A stretch of DNA of 64,000 nt from Iamia majanohamensis (GTDB taxonomy: Bacteria; Actinomycetota; Acidimicrobiia; Acidimicrobiales; Iamiaceae), in contig NZ_CP116942.1 of NCBI RefSeq assembly GCF_028532485.1, forward strand, positions 62,001 through 126,000. Direction: 5' to 3'. Position 1 is the stretch's first letter, and each line of letters starts with the position of its first letter. A program made the position numbers and the translations under genes. The notes beneath the pieces are model-generated. The model did not search any database, was not told the DNA's origin, and saw only the letters and a program-made list of their open reading frames with translations. Shown in pieces: positions 39,716-48,487 of this stretch.

Positions 39716-41005
39716 GTGCTCGACATCCGCCGCATCCGTGCCGACCCCGACGGCATCGCCGAGGCGCTGGCCCGCAAGGGTGTCGACCCCGACGAGGTCC
39801 GGGCCGTGCACGACCTCGACGTGCGCCAGCGCGACCTCGCCTCCCGGCGCGACGACGTGCGGCGCCAGGTGAAGGGCCTCTCGGCCGACGTGGGCCGGCT
39901 CCACCGCGAGGGCAACGCCGAGGAGGCCGAGGCCCTGCGGGTCGAGAGCCGGCGGCTGGGTGAGGAGGAGGCCCGCCTGGCGGCCGAGGCCGACGCCGTC
40001 GCCGCCGACATCCGCGACCGGCTGCTCGGCCTCCCCAACGACCCCCACCCCGACGTGCCCGTGGGCGCCGATGAGCGCGACAACCCGGTGCTCCGGGTGA
40101 GCGGCACCGGCCCCGACCGCTTCGCCGAGCACCAGCGCGTGCCGCACTGGGAGGTGGGCGAGGCCCTCGGCATCCTCGACCTCGAGCGGGCGGTGAAGAT
40201 CTCCGGGGCCATGTTCACCATGCTCCGCGGCGCCGGGGCCACGCTGTCGCGGGCCCTGTGCCAGCTGGCCCTCGACCGCAACGCCGATGCCTTCGAGGAG
40301 ATCCGGCCGCCCAGCCTCGTCACCACCGCCACCCTCACGGCGTCGGGCCAGCTCCCCAAGTTCGCCGACGACGCCTACGCCATCGAGCGCGACGGCCTGT
40401 GGTGCATCCCCACCGCCGAGGTGCCCCTCACCTCGCTCGCGGCCGGCGAGGTGCTGGCCGAGGCCGACCTGCCGGTGCGGCTGATGGCCTACTCGCCGTG
40501 CTACCGGCGGGAGGCGGGGTCGGCCGGCCGCGACACCCGTGGCCTGCTGCGCACCCACGAGTTCGACAAGGTCGAGATCCTGGCCTACGCCACCGCGGCC
40601 CAGGCCCCGGACCTGCTGGAGGAGATGCTGGGCCGGGTCGAGGCCGTGGTCGACCTCCTCGGGCTCACCCACCGGACCATCGAGATCTGCACCGGCGACC
40701 AGGGCCAGAGCCACCACCGCAGCTTCGACGTCGAGGTCTACGCCCCGGGCTGCGACCAGTGGCTCGAGGTCTCGTCGGTGTCCTGGTTCTCGGACTACCA
40801 GGCCCGCCGGGCCCAGATCCGCTACCGGCCGAGCGAGGGCAAGGGCAACGAGCTGGTCCACACCCTGAACGGCTCGGCCCTCGCCGTCCCCCGGGTGTGG
40901 GCCGCGCTGGTCGAGACGCACCGCCGGCCCGACGGCGGCGTCGACGTGCCCGAGCCCCTGCGGCCCTACATGCGCGGCATCGACGTCATCGCCCCCCCGG
41001 CCTGA
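39716..41005 (+). CDS. serS: Seryl-tRNA synthetase
   Basis: A 429-residue class II synthetase. Residues about 25-110 form the long antiparallel coiled coil that grips the tRNA-Ser variable arm (RQRDLASRRDDVRRQVKGL...); the catalytic core has motif 2, YSPCYRREAGSAGRDTRGLLR (about 258-278), the motif-loop HEFDKVEI, and motif 3, EVSSVSWFSDYQARR with the ATP-contacting segment LNGSALAVPR nearby. It charges tRNA-Ser with serine. Length is standard. Its stop overlaps the start of the following methyltransferase gene. Confidence 0.97.
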   Translation: MLDIRRIRADPDGIAEALARKGVDPDEVRAVHDLDVRQRDLASRRDDVRRQVKGLSADVGRLHREGNAEEAEALRVESRRLGEEEARLAAEADAVAADIRDRLLGLPNDPHPDVPVGADERDNPVLRVSGTGPDRFAEHQRVPHWEVGEALGILDLERAVKISGAMFTMLRGAGATLSRALCQLALDRNADAFEEIRPPSLVTTATLTASGQLPKFADDAYAIERDGLWCIPTAEVPLTSLAAGEVLAEADLPVRLMAYSPCYRREAGSAGRDTRGLLRTHEFDKVEILAYATAAQAPDLLEEMLGRVEAVVDLLGLTHRTIEICTGDQGQSHHRSFDVEVYAPGCDQWLEVSSVSWFSDYQARRAQIRYRPSEGKGNELVHTLNGSALAVPRVWAALVETHRRPDGGVDVPEPLRPYMRGIDVIAPPA

Positions 41006-41658
41006 TGCCCGGGACCGTCACCCACCTCGACCGGGTCGACGCCGCCCCCGACGGGCGGCCGCCGGACCCCTACGCCTCGGCCGACCACCCCATGCGCCGC
41101 CTGACCGAGCAGGTGGCCGTCGACCCCGGCACCTGGGACGACGCCCAGCGGCGTCAGGTCGCCGGCTTCTTCGACGAGCTGGCGCCCGAGTGGCACACCC
41201 GGGCCGGGCCCGACTGCGACGCCCCACTGCGCGACGCCTTCGGGCGCGGCGTGCCGGGGTCGCTGGCCGGACCCGCGGCCGAGGTCGGCTCCGGCATCGG
41301 CCTCACCTCGGCCACCGTCGCCGCCCGCTTCACCCCCGCGCTGGCCGTCGAGGTGGCGCCGGAGATGCTGCGCCGCTCGCCGGCCGGGCCCGCCCACCGG
41401 GTCCTCGCCGACGGCGCCCGCCTGCCCGTGGCCGACGGCGCCCTGGCCGCGGTGGTGCTGATGAACGCCTTCCTCTTCGGCCCCGAGTGCGACCGGGCGC
41501 TCGGCCCCGACGGCGTGGTGGTGTGGATCAACAGCCGGGGACCCTCGACACCGATCCACCTGCCGGCCGAGGCCGTGGTCGACGCCCTCCCCGGGTCGTG
41601 GGTCGCCACCGCGTCCGAGTGCGGCTCGGCCACCTGGTGCGTGGCCCGACGAGGCTGA
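41005..41658 (+). CDS. SAM-dependent methyltransferase, class I
   Basis: The 217-residue protein has the class I fold: motif I AAEVGSGIGLTSATVA, a motif II acidic position in ALAVEVAPEM, LADGARLPVADGALAAVV in the third strand and a closing GVVVWINSRGPSTPIHLP. The Methyltransf_11-like order points to a small-molecule or RNA methyltransferase, but the substrate cannot be told. Its ATG overlaps the serS stop (TGATG), so it is coupled to serS; that association alone does not define a role. Confidence 0.8.
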   Translation: MPGTVTHLDRVDAAPDGRPPDPYASADHPMRRLTEQVAVDPGTWDDAQRRQVAGFFDELAPEWHTRAGPDCDAPLRDAFGRGVPGSLAGPAAEVGSGIGLTSATVAARFTPALAVEVAPEMLRRSPAGPAHRVLADGARLPVADGALAAVVLMNAFLFGPECDRALGPDGVVVWINSRGPSTPIHLPAEAVVDALPGSWVATASECGSATWCVARRG

Positions 41659-41680
41659 GTCCGGGGAAGTTCGCCCGGCC

Positions 41681-42796
41681 CTAGCGGGCCCGGTGCCGGG
41701 CCACCTCGTGGAGGTGCTCGGCCGACAGCACGCCCAACAGGGTCTCGTCGCCGTCGACCACCGCGACCCAGCCGGCGTCGTCGAGCAGCAGGGCGGCGAA
41801 GGCATCCTTCAGGGTGTGGTCCTCGCCCACCCGGGCGTCGAGGGCCACCGCCGCGTCGCCCACCGTGCGCCCGGCGGCGGCGTCGCCCTCGGTCGCCGAG
41901 CGGCGCAGCACGCCGACCAGGCGACCGTCGTCGACCACGGGGGCGTGGACCCAGCCGGCGTCGTCGAGGCGCCGTCGGGCCTCGGCGAGGGGCAGCGCGA
42001 CCTCGAGGGTCACGGCCGGCACCTCCAGGTCGGTGCGCTCCAGGGTCATCACGTCGAGGCGCTTGAGGCCCCGGTCGGCGCCCACGAAGTCGGCCACGAA
42101 GTCGGACCCGGGGTCCGACAGGATCTCGTTGGGAGTGCCGAAGCGGGCCAGCTCGCCGCCGACGTCCATCACCGCGATGCGGTCGCCGAGGGTGACGGCC
42201 TCGTCGATGTCGTGGGTGACGAACACGATCGTCTTGCGCACGGTCTCCTGGAGCCGGAGGAACTCCCGCTGGAGGCGGTCGCGGCTGATCGGGTCGATGG
42301 CGCCGAAGGGCTCGTCCATCAGCAGCACCGGCGGGTCAGCAGCGAGGGCCCGGGCCACCCCCACCCGCTGGCGCTGGCCGCCGGAGAGCTGGTGCGGGTA
42401 GCGGTCGCGGTAGTCGGCCGGGGGCAGGCCGACGAGCTCGAGCAGCTCGTCGGTGCGGTCGCCCACCCGGGCCTTGTCCCACCCGAGGAGGAGGGGGACG
42501 GTGGCCACGTTGTCGGCCACCGTGTGGTGGGGGAACAGGCCCACCTGCTGGATCACGTAGCCCATGCGGCGCCGCAGGCCCACCGGGTCCACGTCGGTGA
42601 CGTCCTCGCCGTCGAGCAGGATGCGCCCGGCGGTCGGCTCGATGAGCCGGTTCACCATGCGCATGGTGGTGGTCTTGCCGCAGCCCGAGGGGCCCACGAG
42701 GATGCAGATGTCGCCCTCGGGGACCTCGAGGGACAGCTCCCGCACTGCGACCTGTCCGTTGTCGTAGCGCTTGGTGACCTTGTCGAGGGTGATCAT
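41681..42796 (-). CDS. Osmoprotectant-type ABC importer ATPase with CBS domains
   Basis: The 371-residue protein matches OpuCA/ProV-type ATPases: Walker A VGPSGCGKTT, signature LSGGQRQRVGVARALA, Walker B LLMDEPFGAIDP, switch THDIDEAV. From about 255 a C-terminal pair of CBS-like domains follows, including the HAPVVDDGRLVGVL and VAVVDGDETLLGVLS segments, which in relatives sense ionic strength. It powers uptake of glycine betaine, choline or carnitine-type solutes. ATG 42796 has GAGG about 6 nt upstream; the long frame beyond it is shadow. It is divergent from its permease and binding-protein genes. Confidence 0.92.
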   Translation of the reverse strand: MITLDKVTKRYDNGQVAVRELSLEVPEGDICILVGPSGCGKTTTMRMVNRLIEPTAGRILLDGEDVTDVDPVGLRRRMGYVIQQVGLFPHHTVADNVATVPLLLGWDKARVGDRTDELLELVGLPPADYRDRYPHQLSGGQRQRVGVARALAADPPVLLMDEPFGAIDPISRDRLQREFLRLQETVRKTIVFVTHDIDEAVTLGDRIAVMDVGGELARFGTPNEILSDPGSDFVADFVGADRGLKRLDVMTLERTDLEVPAVTLEVALPLAEARRRLDDAGWVHAPVVDDGRLVGVLRRSATEGDAAAGRTVGDAAVALDARVGEDHTLKDAFAALLLDDAGWVAVVDGDETLLGVLSAEHLHEVARHRAR

Positions 42797-43042
42797 GGAG
42801 GACCTCGGTCGGCGGTGCCGCCGCCGGAACCCGCTCGGGTGACCGTCCCGGGGTCCGTTGGCATCGGTGTGCGGGGAGGCTACCGTCACCGCCGAATCCC
42901 ACCTGACCCAGCGATCGCACCGTGGCGGTCGATCGGACGGACGACCCGGGGCGCGCAGGACGCGGGAGGGCACCGTGCAGCACGAGCAGCGCATCGCAGC
43001 GGCCGACCCGTCGTGCCCCACCGGCCGGGGACCGGAGCCGAC

Positions 43043-43813
43043 GTGACCCTGGCGTCGGCCCTCGTGCTGGGACGGGTCACCGACCGGTGGTGGTGGGGCG
43101 AGTGGGTGGGCCGGCCGTCCAACCGCGAGCTCATCGTCGACGCCACCCGGGAGCACGTCATCCTCACCGTGGCCGCGGTGCTGATCGGCCTGGTGCTGGC
43201 CGTGCCCGCCGCCATCACGGTGCTCCGCCACCCGGCGCTCAAGGGCTGGGTGCTCGGCACCTCGGGCGTGCTCTACACCATCCCCTCGCTCGCCCTCTAC
43301 GCCATGCTCGTGCCCTACACCGGGTTGTCGCGCACCACCGCGCTGGTGCCGCTGGTGCTCTACACGCTGCTCATCCTGGTGCGGAACACCCTCACCGGCC
43401 TGGAGCAGGTCCCCGACGACGTGCGCGACGCGGCCGACGGCATGGGCCTCAGCCCCCGCCAACGGCTGTGGAAGGTCGAGATCCCCCTGGCCCTGCCGTC
43501 GATCATGGCCGGCATCCGCATCGCCGCGGTCAGCACCATCGGCCTCGTCACCATCGCCGCCCTGGTGGGGCTGGGCGGCCTGGGCCAGCTGATCCTCGTC
43601 GGCCTCAACCGGCCCATCCGCACCGCGGTCACCGTCGGCATCGCCCTGTCGATCATCCTCGCCGTGGGCGCGGACGTGGCCCTGGCCGCGCTGGGCCGGA
43701 AGCTGACGCCGTGGTCGGTGCGGCGCACCCGCACCGGCCGGCGGGTCCTGGTCGAGGACCCCGAGGCCGCCGACGAGGTCGCCACCCTGCCCGACGGGGC
43801 GGTGGGCGCATGA
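43043..43813 (+). CDS. Osmoprotectant ABC importer permease 1
   Basis: The 256-residue protein has five to six helices and the BPD_transp_1 fold; the EAA-type cytoplasmic loop reads VPDDVRDAADGMGLSPRQRLWKVEIPLALPSIMAGIR, as in OpuCB/OpuCD. It forms the channel with the second permease. GTG 43043 has GGAG 5 nt upstream and gives a short N-terminal amphipathic region before the first helix at about 35. It is followed at once by the second permease. Confidence 0.9.
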   Translation: MTLASALVLGRVTDRWWWGEWVGRPSNRELIVDATREHVILTVAAVLIGLVLAVPAAITVLRHPALKGWVLGTSGVLYTIPSLALYAMLVPYTGLSRTTALVPLVLYTLLILVRNTLTGLEQVPDDVRDAADGMGLSPRQRLWKVEIPLALPSIMAGIRIAAVSTIGLVTIAALVGLGGLGQLILVGLNRPIRTAVTVGIALSIILAVGADVALAALGRKLTPWSVRRTRTGRRVLVEDPEAADEVATLPDGAVGA

Positions 43814-43838
43814 GCACCCGCACCGGGGCGGACGCCTG

Positions 43839-44606
43839 ATGGGCCAGCTCGTCGACCTCCTGGACTGGCTCCGCGACGCCGCCATGTGGCGCGGCTCGAG
43901 CGGGGCCGGGGCCCGCATCGTCGAGCACGTGCAGATCTCCGCCGTGGCCGTGGTCGCGGCCGTGCTCATCGCCGTGCCGCCCGCGCTGTGGCTCGGCCAC
44001 AAGCGCCGCTTCGGCCTCCTCGCCATCAACGTCTCCAACGTGGGCCGGGCCATCCCCTCCTTCGCGGTCCTGGTGCTCGGCACCCAGATCCTGGGCCTGC
44101 TGGAGAAGCCGATCATCGGCTCGGTCAGCGTGTTCGTCGCCCTCGTGCTGCTGGCCGTGCCGCCCATCGTGACCAACACCTACGTGGGCATGGCCGAGGT
44201 GCCCGACGACGTGCGCGACGCGGCCCGGGGCATGGGGCTCTCCGAGGGCCAGCTGGTCCGCCGGGTCGAGGTGCCCCTCGCCATCCCGCTGATCATGGCC
44301 GGCATCCGCACCTCCGCGGTCCAGGTCGTGGCCACCGCCACCATCGCCGCCGTCCTCGGCTTCGGCGGCCTGGGCCGGTTCATCATCGACGGCTACGCCA
44401 CCCGCAGCTCCGGGGGCTACACCGACGTGCTCGCCGGCGCCGTGCTGGTGGCCGGCCTGGCGCTGGTGACCGAGGGCGTCCTCGGCCTGCTCCAGCGGGC
44501 CCTCACCCCCAAGGGCCTCCGCAAGGCGGACCGCGAGCAGGGCGCCCTCCCCGACGACGACGAGATCGAGGTCGACACCGCCGCCGAGGTCCCGGTCGCG
44601 GCATGA
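43839..44606 (+). CDS. Osmoprotectant ABC importer permease 2
   Basis: A 255-residue paralogue of the preceding permease, with the loop VPDDVRDAARGMGLSEGQLVRRVEVPLAIPLIMAGIR and about five helices. The pair of unlike permeases plus one ATPase and one binding protein is the OpuC layout. ATG 43839 follows the first permease by 25 bp. The C-terminal about 40 residues are acidic and soluble. Confidence 0.9.
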   Translation: MGQLVDLLDWLRDAAMWRGSSGAGARIVEHVQISAVAVVAAVLIAVPPALWLGHKRRFGLLAINVSNVGRAIPSFAVLVLGTQILGLLEKPIIGSVSVFVALVLLAVPPIVTNTYVGMAEVPDDVRDAARGMGLSEGQLVRRVEVPLAIPLIMAGIRTSAVQVVATATIAAVLGFGGLGRFIIDGYATRSSGGYTDVLAGAVLVAGLALVTEGVLGLLQRALTPKGLRKADREQGALPDDDEIEVDTAAEVPVAA

Positions 44607-44643
44607 CCACACCCCTCTGCACCACCAACGAAAGGGCAGTGAC

Positions 44644-45615
44644 GTGACCACCACGAACCGCCGGCGCCTCGCCGGCGTCCTCCTCCTCCCGCTGTTGGCC
44701 CTGGCCATCGCCGGGTGCACCGACAGCGACGACGACAGCACCGAGTCCACCGGCTCGGGCGACAGCGGGTCGAGCTCGGTCGAGTTCGAGTTCCGTCCGC
44801 TCGACGCCGGCGGCCCCAACACCAAGGCCGCCCTGGAGAGCGGCGACATCGACATCGCCCTGCTCTTCTCCTCCGACGGCGCCATCGCCGCCAACGACTG
44901 GGTCGCCCTGGAGGACGACGAGGGCCTCCAGCAGGCCGAGAGCTTCGTGCCCGCCATCCGCACCGAGGCCACCAACGACGACATCGACGCGGTGCTGAAC
45001 GCCACGAGCGAGGGCCTCACCGACGAGATCGTCCAGGAGTCGGTGGCCCGGGTCTCGATCGACGGCGACAACCCCGAGGCCGTCGCCGCCGACGTGCTCG
45101 AGGAGATCGGCGCCCCCGGCGACCTCACCGCCGAGGGCTCGATCAACGTGGGCAGCGCCAACTTCGCCGAGTCCAGCTTCACCGCCCAGCTCTACGGCCA
45201 GGCCCTGGAGGCGGCCGGCGTCGACGTGACCTACACGCCCGACATCGGTGCCCGCGACGTCTACTTCGCCGCCCTGGAGAGCGGTGAGGTCGACCTCGTC
45301 CCCGAGTTCACCGGGTCCCTGGCCGTGTTCCTCGATGAGAGCGCCGAGGTGAGCTCGGACCCCGACGAGATGCTGGAGACCGCCCGCACCCTCGCCGAGG
45401 AGCGCGGCGTCACCCTGCTCGACGCGGCCCCGGCCCAGAGCGCCAACACCTTCGTGGTCACCCAGGAGACCGCGGACGAGTACGGCCTCGCCGCCGTCTC
45501 CGACCTGGCCGACGTGGACGAGGCCCTCACCCTGGGCGGCCCGCCGGAGTGCCCCGAGCGGCCCTTCTGCATCCCCGGCCTGGAGGAGACCTACGGCCTG
45601 AGCTTCGCCTCCTAG
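44644..45615 (+). CDS. OpuAC-type substrate-binding lipoprotein with permuted domain order
   Basis: A lipoprotein signal ends in AIAGC (Cys25). Residues 46-155 carry what is normally the second half of an OpuAC/ProX-type protein (FRPLDAGGPNTKAALESGDIDIALLF...VALEDDEGLQ...), while residues 166-323 carry the normally first half (INVGSANFAESSFTAQLYGQALEAAG...AALESGEVDLVPEFTG...GLEETYGLSF). The protein therefore ends exactly where its first domain would continue. This is a circular permutation of the usual order; domain dislocation is known between some betaine-binding proteins (B. subtilis OpuAC versus E. coli ProX), but I do not know this exact form. It should feed the adjacent importer. Confidence 0.85.
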   Translation: MTTTNRRRLAGVLLLPLLALAIAGCTDSDDDSTESTGSGDSGSSSVEFEFRPLDAGGPNTKAALESGDIDIALLFSSDGAIAANDWVALEDDEGLQQAESFVPAIRTEATNDDIDAVLNATSEGLTDEIVQESVARVSIDGDNPEAVAADVLEEIGAPGDLTAEGSINVGSANFAESSFTAQLYGQALEAAGVDVTYTPDIGARDVYFAALESGEVDLVPEFTGSLAVFLDESAEVSSDPDEMLETARTLAEERGVTLLDAAPAQSANTFVVTQETADEYGLAAVSDLADVDEALTLGGPPECPERPFCIPGLEETYGLSFAS

Positions 45616-45631
45616 GACCTGCGGCACGCGC

Positions 45632-45660
45632 GTCCCCGCCCGGCCGGCCCGGGCGGGGAC
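45632..45660 (+). terminator. Hairpin terminator after the importer operon
   Basis: GTCCCCGCCCGG and CCGGGCGGGGAC form a perfect 12-bp stem with a 5-nt loop, 17 nt after the binding-protein stop. No T run follows, as is often so in this GC range. Confidence 0.6.
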
Positions 45661-45705
45661 CGCTCCGCGGCGACGGCCCCCGGCGTCGGGCGCCATGATC
45701 GGGGG

Positions 45706-46371
45706 GTGATCGACGAGCCCGATGCGCCCGCCCCCCTCGACCTGAGCGCCGTCCGCGAGCAGTACCAGTCCGAGGGCATCCGCCGCACCGACCTGTTCCC
45801 GGACCCCCTCGACCACTTCCGGGCCTGGTACGCCGAGTGGGCCGCCACCGAGCCCTTCGACCCCGCGGCGGTGGCCCTGGCCACCGCCACCCCCGACGGG
45901 CGGCCCTCGGTGCGCTTCGTGCTCGTCCGCCGGGTCGACCACGGCTTCTGCTTCTTCACCGACACCACCAGCCGCAAGGGCGCCGAGCTGGCCGCCAACC
46001 CCCAGGCCGCCCTCTGCTTCGGGTGGATCGCCCTCAGCCGCCAGGTCCGGGCCGTGGGCCCGGTGGAGCCCCTCACCGACGCCGAGGTCGACGACTACTG
46101 GGAGCACCGGCCCCGCGGCAGCCGCCTCTCGGCCGTGGCCTCGGCCCAGAGCCAACCCGTCGCCGACCGCGAGGCCCTCGAGCACCGGCGCGAGGAGGTC
46201 GCCGCCGCGGCCGGCCCCGACGGACCGATCGAGCGGCCCGCGGGCTGGGGCGGCTACCGCCTGGTGCCCGAGGAGGTCGAGGTCTGGCAGGGCCGGGCCG
46301 ACCGCCTCCACGACCGCTTCCTCTACACCCGCGCCGGCGACGCCTGGGCCCTGCAGCGGCTCATGCCTTGA
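45706..46371 (+). CDS. pdxH: Pyridoxamine 5'-phosphate oxidase
   Basis: A 221-residue flavoenzyme: REQYQSEGIRRTDLFPDPLDHFRAWYAE, RPSVRFVLVRRVDHGFCFFTD (FMN contacts), SRKGAELAANPQAALCF, QSQPVADREALEHR and the C-terminal PAGWGGYRLVPEEVEVWQGR..RLHDRF, all as in PdxH. It makes pyridoxal phosphate from pyridoxine or pyridoxamine phosphate. GTG start with CATGAT six nt upstream, a looser form of the leaderless pattern. It stands alone after the importer. Confidence 0.95.
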   Translation: MIDEPDAPAPLDLSAVREQYQSEGIRRTDLFPDPLDHFRAWYAEWAATEPFDPAAVALATATPDGRPSVRFVLVRRVDHGFCFFTDTTSRKGAELAANPQAALCFGWIALSRQVRAVGPVEPLTDAEVDDYWEHRPRGSRLSAVASAQSQPVADREALEHRREEVAAAAGPDGPIERPAGWGGYRLVPEEVEVWQGRADRLHDRFLYTRAGDAWALQRLMP

Positions 46372-46506
46372 TTCGACGTCACTCGCTCGCTGGCGCTCGC
46401 TCCGTTCCGTCGAGCTGAGGGGGCTCGCTGCGCTCGCACCGAGGGATCCCGGCGGTCGGGGGCTCGTGCCTCGCCCCCTCTCCGCCTCTCCCGGGGGAGA
46501 CCCCCG

Positions 46507-46792
46507 GACCCCCAGCGGCAGAGCCGGCCCGCACGACCTCGGTGTGGTCTCTCGTCGCTGGTCGGAGGACCCCAGCGGCAGAGCCGGTCCGGACGACCTC
46601 GGTGTGGTCTCTCGTCGCTGGTCGGAGGACCCCAGCGGCGGAGCCGGCCCGGGCGACCTCGGTGTGGTCTCTCGTCGCTGGTCGGAGGACCCCAGCGGCG
46701 GAGCCGGTCCGGGCGACCTCGGTGTGGTCTCTCGTCGCTGGTCGGAGGACCCCAGCGGCAGAGCCGGCCCCCACGTCTCGGTGTGGTCTCCC
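46507..46792. repeat. 60-bp tandem repeat, about five copies
   Basis: A unit of exactly 60 bp, with the core ACCTCGGTGTGGTCTCTCGT and a CCCAGCGGCAGAGCCGG part, recurs in register about five times; the first and last copies diverge. The inner copies differ only at a few positions (for example GGCAGAGCC or GGCGGAGCC). Because 60 is divisible by three, several frames stay open, but no start, ribosome site or sensible protein supports coding. It fills most of the 484 bp between pdxH and ccdA. Confidence 0.9.
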
Positions 46793-46855
46793 TCCGCGGG
46801 TCGGAACACGACTCGCGGGCGCCTGGGGCGGTGGCACCGTCCCAGGGCGGCGGGG

Positions 46856-47701
46856 TCAGTGGCGGCTGCTGTTGGTCCTCACGGCGACGACCAGGGCCAC
46901 CACGGCGACGAAGAGGGCGAGGACGAGGCCGACCTCGACGCCGCCGGCGGACTGGACCGCGGAGGAGATGTCGGCCGACCAGCCGGTGACCCGGTCGACC
47001 ACCGGGTCCGACCCGCCCCCGCTCGCCAGGCGGAGCTCGGTGTAGCCGTACCAGACGAGGTAGACGCCGGTGACGACGAGCAGGCCGCCGGCGATGCGGC
47101 TGGCATAGGCTGAGGCCCGTCGGGCGGTGCGGGCCAGCGAGCCCCGGGCCAGGGCCACCGACACCGACAGGGCCACCAGGACGAGGGTGAACCCGGCCGC
47201 GAAGCCGGCCAGCTGGGTCAGCCCGGTGACCCAGCTCTGGCCGAAGGTGGAGCTGACGTAGGCCAGGAAGATGCCGAGGGCGCAGGACACCGACACCACG
47301 GCGTAGGACATGCCGTAGAGGACCATGGTCGCGATGCCCCGGCCCTTCCCGCCGCGGTCGAGGCGGGGGACCGGCAGCTTCAGGTCCCGCCCGAGCAGCA
47401 GGGCCAGGCCCACGCCGGCCAGGGCCAGGCCCACGACCGGCGTGATCCAGGGCGTCACCTCCTCGACCTGGGCCGACGCCGCGGTGGCGAGCAGGCCGAG
47501 GACGCCGAACACGACGACGAAGCCGAACGACACGCAGAGGGCCACCACCACGGCCCGGGCCACCGCCGCCCCGGTGGAGCGCTCGTCCTCGTCGCCCGAG
47601 ATGTACCAGCCCAGGTAGGCCGGGAGCATGGGGAGGGCGCAGGGGTTGACCGTCGCCACCATCCCTGCGGTGAAGGCGAGGCCGAGGCGGGCGTCGGCCA
47701 T
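46856..47701 (-). CDS. ccdA: CcdA-like cytochrome c biogenesis/thiol transport protein
   Basis: The 281-residue protein has six to seven helices and the CcdA pattern: GMVATVNPCALPMLPAYLGWYI with the first redox Cys, and YAVVSVSCALGIFLAYVSS with the second. CcdA passes electrons from cytoplasmic thioredoxin to extracytoplasmic thiol proteins, needed for heme attachment to cytochrome c. ATG 47701 overlaps the stop of the thioredoxin-like gene (TGATG), so the two form a coupled pair. Heme c is required by the CtaC subunit encoded elsewhere in this window. Confidence 0.9.
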   Translation of the reverse strand: MADARLGLAFTAGMVATVNPCALPMLPAYLGWYISGDEDERSTGAAVARAVVVALCVSFGFVVVFGVLGLLATAASAQVEEVTPWITPVVGLALAGVGLALLLGRDLKLPVPRLDRGGKGRGIATMVLYGMSYAVVSVSCALGIFLAYVSSTFGQSWVTGLTQLAGFAAGFTLVLVALSVSVALARGSLARTARRASAYASRIAGGLLVVTGVYLVWYGYTELRLASGGGSDPVVDRVTGWSADISSAVQSAGGVEVGLVLALFVAVVALVVAVRTNSSRH

Positions 47702-48435
47702 CAGCCGCACTCCTGGAGGCTGCCGCCGAGGAGGGACTGGCCGATCTTCTCGCACAGGCGCTCGGCGGAGACCTTGCGCTGGATGGTGTCGACCACCGTG
47801 CCGTCCGGGAGGATCAGCACCGTGGTGGGGAAGTTGGTGACCCCCAGGGCCCGGGTCAGCTCCCCCTCGGTGTCGCGCACCAGGTCGTAGGTCACCCCGG
47901 TGCGGTCGGCCAGGGCCTGGGCCGCCTCGGGCTCGTCCTGGATGTTGACCCCGACGAAGGCGACGTCCTCGCCCAGGGAGGTGTGCACCGCCTCCAGGTC
48001 CGGCATCTCGTCCACGCAGGGCTGGCACCACGAGCCCCAGAAGTTCACCACCAGCGGCTGGCCCTGGTAGTCGCCCAGGGTCACCTCGGTGCCGTCGAAG
48101 CGGGTGAGGGGGACCTGGGGGGCCTCCTCGGCCGGGGTCAGCTCGCCCAGCGCCAGGTCGGGGGGGTCGTCCTCCGCGGTGAGGCGGCTGACGACGAGCC
48201 CTGCGGCCAGGGCCGCGACCAGGGCGACGAGGGCGCAGATCAGCAGGGTCCGCCCGTCGAGCACCCGTCGGGGCCCGGCCGGGACCTCGGGCCCGTCGCC
48301 GTCGGCCTCGGGGTCGGGCGCGGCGGCCACCTCGTCGTCGGCGCCGGCCTCGTCCGCAGCCCCGGCGCCGTCGTCGTCGGCGCGGGTCTCGACGGGGTCG
48401 TCGGCGCCCTCGTCCTGCGGTCGACGGCGGGGCAT
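47701..48435 (-). CDS. TlpA/ResA-like membrane-anchored thiol-disulfide oxidoreductase
   Basis: From ATG 48435 the 244-residue protein has an acidic disordered N-terminus, one membrane helix (about residues 62-83), and a thioredoxin-fold domain with VVNFWGSWCQPCVDEMPDLE (WCQPC active site) and the cis-Pro in TNFPTTVLI. It is expected to reduce apocytochrome c or other exported thiols using electrons from CcdA. A longer start at 48474 is possible, but 48435 is supported by TAGCCT eight nt upstream. Confidence 0.9.
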   Translation of the reverse strand: MPRRRPQDEGADDPVETRADDDGAGAADEAGADDEVAAAPDPEADGDGPEVPAGPRRVLDGRTLLICALVALVAALAAGLVVSRLTAEDDPPDLALGELTPAEEAPQVPLTRFDGTEVTLGDYQGQPLVVNFWGSWCQPCVDEMPDLEAVHTSLGEDVAFVGVNIQDEPEAAQALADRTGVTYDLVRDTEGELTRALGVTNFPTTVLILPDGTVVDTIQRKVSAERLCEKIGQSLLGGSLQECG

Positions 48436-48443
48436 GGGGCCCG

Positions 48444-48449
48444 AGGCTA
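48444..48449 (-). promoter_or_regulatory. Leaderless -10 hexamer of the tlpA-like gene
   Basis: TAGCCT on the minus strand, eight nt, then the ATG at 48435. Confidence 0.45.
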
Positions 48450-48487
48450 CGGGGCCCCGACCCGCCCCGGCCATGCGGGGCCGGCCC

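Noticed and set aside
46507-46792. CRISPR array
   Set aside because: Units are directly adjacent, with no unique spacers and no cas genes.
46379-47113. Open frames across the 60-bp repeat
   Set aside because: A period divisible by three keeps several frames open at once; no start signal or protein-like features, and two strands are equally open.
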